Assembly (NCBI GenBank): GCA_011800805.1
Contig: MPNW01000159.1
Location: forward strand, 1 to 64,000
Length of the DNA: 64,000 nucleotides
Direction of reading: 5' to 3'
From: Hirudo medicinalis
Taxonomy: Eukaryota; Annelida; Clitellata; Hirudinida; Hirudinidae
Numbering within the stretch: the first letter of the stretch is position 1; each line of letters opens with the position of its first letter. A model generated the notes under the pieces. That model saw nothing but the letters and a program-made list of their open reading frames with translations. It searched no databases and was not told where the DNA came from. Shown here piece after piece: positions 51,345 through 63,515 of the stretch. Position numbers and translations under genes: made by a program.

Positions 51345-54300
51345 TGTTCATTTTTAAAGCACTACAATCATCATCATCAGCATTAGGGAGGCTCAGACAT
51401 TATAATAAAAATCAATAATTGTTATTAATCATAATTACTTTAAAACAAATGCCACTGTAGAATGAACATTCCGCAGATGTAATAATATTTCTCGACAACT
51501 TCAACAACTCACGAGAAGATCCTGAACGAATTTGTTGATGAAGACCACTTTCATGCAACCAGTTCTGACAGTTGCACTTGTGTCAACTGCCTTCATGTCC
51601 AGGTATCCTGCACCTTGAGTGGTATCGTTGAAGACCATGACGACGGCCTGGAACACCTGGTTGCCTTCGAAGTAGAGGATCTGGAAGAAGGATGGAATCA
51701 ATGGTAAATTTTCAAGTTCATTGGGTTCAATTAGTTTATTGAGTTCAGTTATAAAAATTAAAAAACATATAATTAATATTTTATTTAACATTCCTTAAAA
51801 TGATGAAATGTCAACATGCATTATGATGTGGTCCATCAAAAGATACACAAACGATATGTTGTTGCAATGTATGCATTGTATTCTTCAAGATACATTGCAA
51901 CACGAGACGATACAATAGTGCACATGACATGCGAACTACCTTGGTGTAGCACGTGTCCTCAGATTTGTCCAACACGGTGATGTCTTTGAGGGACGACTCG
52001 ACGCACGTCATGCTCTTCTGCAGAGTTATCGACGTATCCAGGCCTGAGCAAATAATTAACATATTATAATGATGAAAATTATGCTGGATTCTTTGACTTA
52101 TTTGTATGTGATGATGTGATTTTGATCAAGGGCGATCATTGATTTCCAACGACAGTGATGGTGTTAATAATAGTAACGATGATGATGATGATGATGATGA
52201 CGACATAGACCTGTAATTTTCATCTCGGAAATGAGCTTGTGACGCGAGCTGACGAAAATGACCAAGTTGTCCAACTTGACAAACAGAGCCACATCAACGA
52301 CCTCCTTGGCTTTCTTCTTTAAGCCTGTTGAGTGGTTGAATTGTTCTTATCAGCTGCCAATCGACTGATCGATTATCAAGTGATTGATTGTCAAGTATTT
52401 GTGGAATGAACTTGTAATAAATATATAATAAATGTAATAAATATATAATTCCTTTAATAAATATAATGAATGTAATATCCACTGCATGAAAAGGCTTTTA
52501 AATTATCATCCAGGCCAATGCAAATCTTTCTCGATACAACGAATCCTTACGTCTTCTGGTTTCCTTCTTGTTGGCAACCACAGACATGGACATCATGGAG
52601 GCTCTGGACAGTTGTCTGCCCATCTGTGCGAGGTTCGATTCTCCATCCCGATCGGGGTTTTTGCTCTTGAGCCTGTCCTGGATGCTCTGGAAGAAGGAGA
52701 TGAGGTTCAAGATGGCCTCCTGGTGGAAGAGGAATTCGAGTTCCGAGACGGAGATGTCGATCCTCTGGAGAGTCCCGTTGAAGGTCGTCCAAAACTCAGG
52801 GTGTTTAGTCTGGGCCTGAAGTGATTGGATTATTTGTAATAATAGAATAATAGTAATGAATTGTTTAATAATCTAAATTAATTATTTGAAATAGTTTTTA
52901 TATTTAGTCGATAGTTTGAATGCCTTAAGTATCCCTAAGTGATAGTGCACTATGATCGCCAATCCATTTGCGCAGCACCACTTCCAAAGGATGCTCCACG
53001 AAAGTGCAAGCTGGGTTTTGAACACAACCCACATCGACCGTTGAAACATATGTTGCAATTAATGCACTAGGAATCAACAATTGTTCAAATGATAAGGGAG
53101 AAGATAAAGATAAAAGTGGTTGTTATTGTTAATGTTACCATGGTGATGTCGACGTTGAGAAGATGCGATTGGTCGTCTGCTATGTTCGGGGTGTTGATGA
53201 GGTTGATGAGGGACTCGTTGTTCAGAGCTGTCGGATGTCAAACATTTAGAATATTTAATTAATGATGCTGACGGTCATGGTTATGATGCTGATGATCATG
53301 GTTATGATGCCGATGATCATGATTATGATGCTGATGATCATGATTATGATGCAGATAATCGTGGTTATGAGGCCGATGATCATGGTTACGATGCCTTTAT
53401 TCATCTTCAATATTTATATTGGAAACAAAAGCACAGCAACCAGATTCATTCATGTGGTCACTTATCACTAACGTAATAAGTTACGCAAAGGTGTTACGAC
53501 AAATCATCATCATCATCATTACTAGGAAACACAGACAAGAAATTATGTAATCAATGACAACGACAAGTTGTTAATAAATAAAACTCATCAATCGAGAGAA
53601 TGGTCGTGACCTTTGAACTGGGTGTGCTGCAGGTAGATGCCACCCAGGTAGACCGAGACGTGATTGTCCAATGGCTTGACTACGACGTTGGTGCCGAGCG
53701 ACATGACGACCACCTTCAAGGTCGGAATCTCAATCGAGTTTTGCAGCTTTGATAAAGTCAGGCAGATCTGGAGATGATAGCGATAAATCAGCTCATTCCA
53801 AAGAAAGGGTTAGCGATAAGACAACAATGTTAATCCATAATATCCTGAATTTGAGAGCAAACAACAACAATCAATCAATCAAATCATCATCAACACCACC
53901 AACACAATAATTGTCATCATAATCATCATCAAGAACTACAAGGGCAGGTTGAAATTTACCTCTCTGACTTCAAATTTGAGCTCAATGTTTGTAGACTGAT
54001 GAATATTTGGAGACAATTTCTTTTGCTGAAAGCATTAAAAATAATTGCGCAATATGAATGTTTAATTATCATGAATTATTAACAATTACTAATCCTGACG
54101 ATGGTAACAGTGTTGATGATGAAAATAATAAAAAATTGAATCAAAATGCAAACTAACAGGGAGAGCATCATCAGGAATCCTCTGGGTGACCTTGTTGATG
54201 TTGTAAGTCGACTCCTCTTGTATGGCAAAGTTCTTCAGATCAACCACGTTCAACTGATCGTATTTAAATTATTATTGACTCAAATGCGAGTAATTAAATT

Positions 54301-57300
54301 AAATGCATTTTAATGTCACCAAAAAAAATATTATTCTAAAAAATATTTAGTCGAACTTCAATTGAATGTCAACAATGATAACTCATCAAATAAAACCAAA
54401 TAAAAAAATAAAACAAGAATAATAACCCTGAACTAAAATACTTGAACTAAAACTTTAATCTCAATAACCACTCAAAGAACATTTAATAACGATATTTAGT
54501 AAGGACACATGTAAATATTACGACAACATCTTTAAATTAATTAATTATGGACCCACATCTGAGTCATCTTCTGAGAAGTTAGGAGCCACATTCTCATTGG
54601 ACTGTGGGAAGGGGATGCTGTTGAAAAGTGCCATGATGTCGACCAATCGCTGGTCTGAGAGGCTCAAGTTCAAAGCAGGCAATTCACCAATCACTCGCAT
54701 TCTGGGAAATTACAATTACGAGCTCATTTAAAACATCCGGCGTGACCCGCATCGGTATGTAAATATTCATAAATTTAATATTCGTGGTTTTATTAATATT
54801 CATGAAATCAATTACTTTGGAAGCTGAACATCCTCCAATAGGCATTTGTACAGGCTGACGTTGATGGCCATTGGCTTGAGGATGTGCATTGGCGAATCAA
54901 CAGACTTCCTTGCCTCCTCCCAGTTGTCTCCTATTGGTGGAATGAATGACCCAGTTGCATAAATAATTTAATTTTGTTGACTAAGCTAGAATGATTTTAT
55001 TACTTTATTTCTTAACAATTTAAATTAATATTAAAGTTGGTGATGTTTTAATCGGTTGTAAAGAGATTAACGAGCAGATGCTCACCTGGATTGATGAAGA
55101 GCACCTGGAGGCTCTGAACCTGTAGTTGGAAAAGGTCGTACGCACTCTTCTTCACCTCATCCACCGACCTCTTGGACTGATGCGAACAGGTTCAACGAGA
55201 AATTAAACTCAACAATTGAGATGGGAATTTTAAACGTTCTAAAAATACGAACCAATGACAACGACTCTCCTTGACTTCTTTTGTTGACGTTGGCGACGGT
55301 CATTTGACCGAGGTCCAGCACCATCATGCGGCAGTTTCTGACGGCAAGCGGTAATAAGTTATCGTTATGATGATTAATAATAACATGTTAAACAATCAAG
55401 CCACAAAAGGAGGTGATTCTTTTAATTAGTGGAATTAAAAGTAATGAAATTTTTAACAATTGAATAAACAAATTATCAACAAAATAATTATTAAAGACAA
55501 CATTCAAAGGGAGTTCCAATCAAATGCTCATTGTTGAATGTAATCATTATAATGAGATTATAATTAATCCTTACAACGAGAATACAATTAATTTTTTATA
55601 GTGAGATCATCATCAACAACAACAACAACTGACGGCTTGTAAATCCCAGACTCCGGCACGAGGACGTAGAAGGGTTGAACTTGAACTGAAACCTCGGTGA
55701 ACTTCTGCTGTTCGATGGCAAACTGGAGACCTGCCACGGTCTGCTCCTTCATTCTTTCCAGGCTGGCAAAGGCAGCCGCCTGGAGTCTGATGATGATGAC
55801 GATTATTATGATGGTGTTGTTGTTGTGGTGGTGATATCGTTGCCATGATAACAATCGTGAATTTAGTTCATTTAATTAATTATCATCGTAATTAGGATGA
55901 TGAAGAAGAAGAAGAGGATGATGATGATGACGATGATGATGATGATGATACCAACTGAACAAGCTGAATGGACTCAGGAGGCTTGAAGAAGTCAGCAAGA
56001 GAGATGATTGTGACCTGTTGTCAACAAACACATCGCGTAAACAACAATTTACAACAAACAATAATTTACAATGTAAACCCAATTACAACATTATTAACTT
56101 AATAATAAATTAAATAATAATTATATATAATATAGAATACAAAATCATTACAAGGCACCCATTATTGGCAAACTAACAGCGTGGTACATGATCTTGAGTG
56201 GCTGAGCCTTGAGGACGATCCTTGTGTCACAGAGTCCATCGAGAGGGTTGGTCTCGAACATCACGTCAATCATGTGCAAACCTGTTGCCATGGAGACGTG
56301 ACATTTGAATCAAGATATAATTTATCACGGTGATGATGATGATGTGTGATGCATGTAAAAGTTTTTGTTAAGATTTCAAGCAATTGTCACCAGTTGACAA
56401 GGTGAATAAACATCATCATCATCATCATGTGGCTCTCCAACACATTAAATCTATTAATTAATTATTAATAAGTAAGGGGTCACAAGTACCTGGCATGGGG
56501 AGGTCGCAGGTGACAAAGTGCGGTGATGAATCCCCACCTTCCACGCACTGTCCATTCACTGACAGGGACTCCATGCTCGCCAAAACTCTGTTAATACACA
56601 CTCACAAGTATAAAGGTTGTAATGTTGATGATGATGATATTTTAACACATTAAATGCCTAAATACAAAGTAAATAGTTGATGAAAACCACAACTCATAAA
56701 ACTCGTTCAACGATAATAATAATAATGGCATAAAATAATAATCACTCAACGATTTTTATATTTAACATAATAATAAATAAATTAGTCATTGATAATTAAT
56801 TAGTCATTGATAATTAATTAGTCATCGATAATTAATAACTTCATCGCTTCGGCGGCCGGCCTCTGTTCGACATTCGTTTCGACATTCCTCAGTTGCAAGT
56901 GAAGGATCTCCGAGTACCTTGGAGAGGAATCATCAAATTTAACCGAATAATTACAAAATCATTTCCAACTAAATAATCCTGCTATATTAATTGTAGGTCG
57001 CTTCATTAAATATAAACACTACATTCCCAAAGGTGGAGTAAGCAACCCATGGATTCAGCATGTCATTCATTAAACATTAAACCAGTAATAAAGCCAAAAA
57101 TCAATGAGACTAACAACATTGCGTCATGAAATACTTTAAATTATAATCAATCATTAAACGGCATTTCATTTAAAACTGTTTAAAGCATCAATTCTCGGTG
57201 AAGACGAGCAGTTTGCGAGAAAACAGATGAAACGAAACGTCACTTGACGGAGGTGTCGAGGAGTTTAATTCGCAGGCAGTTCAGCTTCAGTTTGATGTTC

Positions 57301-58680
57301 ATCGCAACGAACTGCAATGAAAGTCAGAATTATCATCCACAACGACATTCTGACAACTCGATGAGCTGTAATGCTTTCAATTTTATCGTTAATAATTTCG
57401 TCGTTGGTTACAACGACGCATCATGATTTAATCGTTAACGTGAACAGTAAATAAATACTTTTGCATCGTCGAGCACTGTTAGGTGTCGGTAAGTGAGGAT
57501 AATTTATGATAATTAGCAACCGACCTCCTTAGGGAAGACGGTGTCAACATTCTCCTGGTACCCGATGGCTTCGTACAACTTGTTCTTCTCCTCCGGTGTC
57601 ATCAACTCTTGCACCTTGTCCCCTGAAAGCAGAAACACATCACGATTTTATTTTTAAGACTTTCTCGACGTTCGACTGAATAATTATCGTACACTCGAAG
57701 ACGATAACGACGACGTTCGGATGATTTGTTAACTAATTACTAAACGAATTACTTGCTATTCCACTGCATCATCGACGTGATGATGCACTAAGATGAACTC
57801 TACTCACCTCTCGAACCTGCTCCACCGGCGTTTAAATCAACTCTCGCACGTTTTAAAACCGAACTCCTGGAATCCGAAAGCACCAACTGAAACTCACCGA
57901 CAGATTTTTCCTCCTGCGACGACTTGTTCGACTTCCACCAGCCTCCGAACCAACCGGTCGACTGGGGCGGCTTGTTGAGGCCCTCTTTCTGCACCTGAGG
58001 GTAAATGTGTGCATACATTTAGTCCATTTCAGAGTCACTATCACCATCATCATCAGCACTAACCTCCATCTCAGCTTGTCTTCTCATGATGGTGATGTTG
58101 AGAACGTCAAGTTCCTCTCACATTGCTGAATTAACGAATAAAAAATAATTTATTTACCTCTGCAACATGATTTTAATAAGTAACACTTACAACAAGTGAT
58201 AAGTTACAATAAGTAACAAGTTGCAATATTAAGTAACCATTACAATTAGCAACTCAACAACCTCAATATTCCCGAGCAGTTCGGCACCCGGCTTGTTGGT
58301 GATGAGTTTCTGCTTGTAAGCATTCTTGTACTGTTTGCAGGTGTCCCTGTGCTCCTTGAGGACATCCCAGGACCACATCCTCCTCCTCCTCCTCACCAGT
58401 TCATTCAGTACACTTTCTGTGGCAAACTTCCACCTAGGTTTCAGAGGATGTGAAGTGAATAGTCATCTTTCATCGGAGCTATCATTTATCACCATCATTA
58501 TCACTATCATCATCACCACCATTATCACTATCATCATCACCACCATTATCACTATCATCATCACCATCATTATCACTATCATCATCACCATCAAAACAGC
58601 TCTGATACTATACATATGGTGCTATATAAATTGAGTACATCTACATTTCATGTAATTTATACTTTTCTACTAAATTCAAC

Positions 58681-58738
<58 letters not shown>

Positions 58739-59596
58739 GTAAAAGCGTGAGATCTCTAAAATGATTTGAATTAAAATAATTAAAAGTAATGACCACTTAA
58801 TGTCTTATGCAATATTCGCACGACATTGATGAAGGGCCACAGATAGGCATAATTTATGACAAATGGCATTCGTTCGATGAAAATGTGACCCTCGTGTGAC
58901 GTAGTTCAAGAGTTTATTGTAATGAGGTGTTACGTGATACATTTAATCGTGATCAACATACATTTGTATTTGTGTTTAGCTGATCTTCTGCGCACCTCAC
59001 ACATCCAAACGGGAAGCGAAGGCACTTTTTAATCACCTTAGCATTCACATGCTGCACATGTATTTGTAATATCATCACGTAAGCAATAAGTTAAATATAT
59101 TAACAATGTAATAAAATTAACAACAACATCAACAACATTAGACATTTGTCATAATATTGTTTGACACCAACATCAACAACAACGTTGATAATTTTGAATA
59201 ATTTCACACTAGTTAATCCATCCATTACAATGATTATGTAGATGATAATGATGATATTGGTTATGATTTGTTGGCAATAACAATTACAAACCATAATTTC
59301 CCATTTTTTCTTTTTGGCACGTTGGGTCTGTACTTCCTGTACTTGCTCGACAGCTTCATCCTTTCAAAGGAGTCCAAGAACTCCATGAGGGTTTTGTACT
59401 GCAAAGTTGCATCGCAATTATTTCAATTCTGTTGTTATCAACGACGACGACAACGACAACAACAACGACGACAACAACAACGACGACAACAACATTAATA
59501 TTCACACAATCACATCAGAATAACGTGAATATTAATGCTAATGTTAACAGCCTAAACAACATTCACTTAATGTCTGTGACATTAATATCACTAAAA

Positions 59597-59630
<34 letters not shown>

Positions 59631-62600
59631 CACCTGGAGTTTGTTGAGAGCGATGGATATTTCCTCGAAGATCACCTGGAAGATGATCTTCGGCAGTTGG
59701 AATCCATCCTGCTCGGGCTTCGTGTGCAGCTTCAGTCGAGCCGTCGAGGTCATCGGCTCAATGACTGGTCGGGAGTCAAAGTGGTTATTATCGATGTCAT
59801 CGACTGACCGATCGTTATCATCGGCTCGATTGAAAGTCAAGTTAATGTTGCTTCAGAGGTTTGGGTTCCAAGCAATGGTAAAATTAACAGTGAATAATCA
59901 GTTAGTAACAAGTAACAATTAATTGTTTGCAACCGAGCTCGTGCCACCAGCCATTGCCTCGAGAAGTGGTAGGGCAATTACAGATACTTCACGTAAATGT
60001 AGATAATTGACAAATGGTCAAAAAATAAAATTAAATGAATTCTTTAGTTTAATAACTCATTTTAATTAATTAATGTCGAATAATTTGTCGAGTAATTTGT
60101 CGAGTAATGACTACCGTAAACGTAATCCGTTTTCGTCGAAGCATCAGCAACGTTCGACTTGAGGGAGGAGAGGATTTGAGTTCTTTCCTGACCTTTGTAG
60201 AAGTTTGGATTGATGTTCCAATACAGGGATAGACTGTCCAGCTTCAGCAGCTGATTGGTTGAATTAACTAATTAACAGAAATTGTATAATAATTGGTAAA
60301 TTAATATTTAGTGGCGAGCGTCAATAATGACCAGCAAGTCATCATTGTTAAAATATACTCATCACAAATTAAATATTACTCTTAAAAATTCATGTAATTC
60401 ATTTGTTTGTTAATTACCTTGTGGAACACGACTGCATTCTCCCTGATTGTGGTGATGTTCCAATTCTCATCGGTGGTCTGCATTTTTAGTTACGCTCGAA
60501 TGAGCACAGTTTGGAGGGATGCATGATTTGGATGTCACGCACGGGCGAATAAAGATTTGCGCACATTTACGTCTGCCTCGTGCGGCGGTAATAATTTGTA
60601 ACTTACACAAACCGAAGCAAGGTTTTTAAGATGTGCAAATCGTAGGAACGAACTTAACATGCATTATTACTCATAATTACTTACCTATTCATTATGCATG
60701 CTTAGACAGACAGCTAGAATGGTGATCAATGATCAGCATTTAAAAGCCATCTTTAATTAGCATCGTTGTTTCAATTATCACCACTCGTCTGCTGCAGTGA
60801 ACAGTGAAATGAAAGTGGCACTTGCAGCTTGAAAAGGAACACTTAAATGGCAGGAACTTCATGAATAATTAATGAACTGTATGCATGTTTACAAAGATTG
60901 AAAGTTCAGATAATGAATATTTTGATAACAACATGATAACTATAGTGATGTTGACGATGAAGACGAAGACGACGACGATGATGATGATGATGGAAACTGA
61001 GCAGATGTTTCTGAGCAATTTCAGACACTCACAGAATGTTGAGAGGTGCTGTTTCAATTCTTGGTGTTGTGCTACTCAGTGGCAGTAATGACCATGTTGA
61101 TTGTTAAGTTTACCAGCAACAATAGTCGTGAATGTGACAAGAATGTGCAGCGATAACAACAGTCTCATGAGAGCACAATGTTTTCATTCAAAAGAGTTTC
61201 AGATTTAAAGAATTCATGGAATTAGCAACATCTATTCTCAATGTCATCACCATCACTATCATCATCACCATCGCCTTCTTCTTGGTCATTATCAAATTAC
61301 CCGATCCTACAAGCATCGCCGGCAATTTCGACTTTAGCAAACAATGATAACCATTGCCATCATCCTTACTGCTCGTGACCACCATCACCATCACCATCAT
61401 CACCATCATCATCATCATCACCATCATCACCATCACCATCATCATCATCATCATCATCATCATCGTCATCATCACCTGGCACGAGACTTCCTTGAGGGTG
61501 ATGCCGAGAGAGAAAGGCGACTCCTGGTTGGAGAATGAATCTTCGTACCTGATGTGGATGTTGGTGACCTTCACCTCCAGGTTCTTGATGACGTTTGCGA
61601 CCAACTTCTCGGCAAAGGAGTCCTGCTTGACGTCCTTGATCCGATCTGTCGGTAGAATTTATTTGTTCATTTCGACTTGCAGGGGCCGTCGTTATTAATT
61701 CAGTCGAGTTACAGACTTTTAGTTACAGTTAGTTACAGTTTTTACTTGTGACTGAATGCAAATCACAATAAAACCAGTAGGACCTTGATTACTTGTGACT
61801 CAAATTAGTTCACTGCAAATTGATTCACCAAACAAAACAATCTTTCCGATGCTAATTAAAGTCCGATGCTAATTAAAGTCCGAAGCTTTAGTTGAGTGCA
61901 TGCGATAATAATGAAAAGTAGAGGTTATATTATTAAAACCAAAATTAATATTATTTTTGTGTTTTTTTTTAAATCTCTGGTGCCCTTGCACTGCTGGGCT
62001 TTGGTTGAATCGTCGAATATTTTCATCGAATGAAACGAATCAACAAAGAAGAATTGATTTATCAATGAGAACAAAGAATCAAACAGTCCAACCAACCGAC
62101 ACACACTTCTCCGCAAAACACGTAACATCTTTTGCTATCTTCATCGTGATGATGAAGGTGGTGGCGGTGATGATGATGATGATGATGACATTCACAAACA
62201 ATTCCAAATAATATAACTGAATTGTTAAAACTTAAGCACATTTTATATACAGCATAATATGACACATGTAAATACATATGTGGTGATTAAGAATACGATG
62301 ATTGTTTCAGATCAATAATATTCAAAATCACACAACAGGAGGGCACCGCCCTGTTTGCAAATGTTCCCTACTTTCAATGACTCAGCAGCATACAACAACA
62401 ACAATTACAAACATCTTTCAATGACTCAGCAGCATACAACAACAACAATTACAAACATCTTTCAATGAATCAGTAGCATACAACAACAACAATTACAAAC
62501 ATCGTCCATAAAAACAGCTGCAAACAGCAAGCATGCATGAAAATGTTTGCCACCTTGTAAAGCAACATTATTTATGTTAAGCTTGGAAGTATTTGATGAT

Positions 62601-62826
62601 CCTGTGTTTTAAAAAACTGCTCTGAGATAATGGGACTACATTGCATGAAAACATTGAGAAGCAAAGAATGCAGAAACCATAACACAACACAACACAACAC
62701 AACACAACACAACACAACACAATGCTCAGGAATTAATGCAATTAGAGATCTGAGAATTGTCACAAATAAGCTCTATTGTAATCATGCTTTATCATTGTAA
62801 ATATGTAACAGTAAGTATGTAATGTA

Positions 62827-62859
<33 letters not shown>

Positions 62860-63481
62860 ACATTATCAATGTTATTAAATATTTAAAATACATTCACAAA
62901 CAAACACCAACAAACAGCAGTGACCCTCAAAACGTAAACATCTCCAGTTTTCCGAGCTTCTCAAAACAAAATCCAATGCGAGGATGTTTTGTATCGTTGC
63001 GTATTTATGCTATCGAGTTTAACACTTCACGTGATTGACATATTTTGGTAAAAATTGTTTTTATTCAAGACTAATGTCAAATTATATGCTCATTTTAAGT
63101 ACAAATTGAATTTTAATCATTCAAATAATACAATAATGTATGTGTTTGTGTTTCAATCATTCACTCAATTTTAGCATAGAAACATATCAACAGATTTTAT
63201 GAATTACGAATTTGTACGTGCACACGACTGAAGTGGCTTCTCGACTTTAACGACCGACATCCATCAACAAATGTCAAGAGTGATTTAAAAATAGAACTTT
63301 GCATAAAAATAAAAGTAATCCAACTGATTATTAACAAATTGCAAATTATTGAGGCCAACACACTCATTTTGCTCAGAGTTCATTTCCTATGCAAAGGATG
63401 TCACAAATTATTTATGGTTGATAATTAGGATACCACACAGGAATCATCATCACCATCACCATCCCATCATCAATTGTAGCC

Positions 63482-63515
<34 letters not shown>

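Noticed and set aside
53262..53471. Met-rich repetitive plus-strand frame
   Set aside because: Reading of the 21-bp minisatellite in a VPS13 intron.
61344..61538. His-rich plus-strand frame
   Set aside because: Product of the CAT/CAC microsatellite in a VPS13 intron, overlapping a real exon on the other strand.
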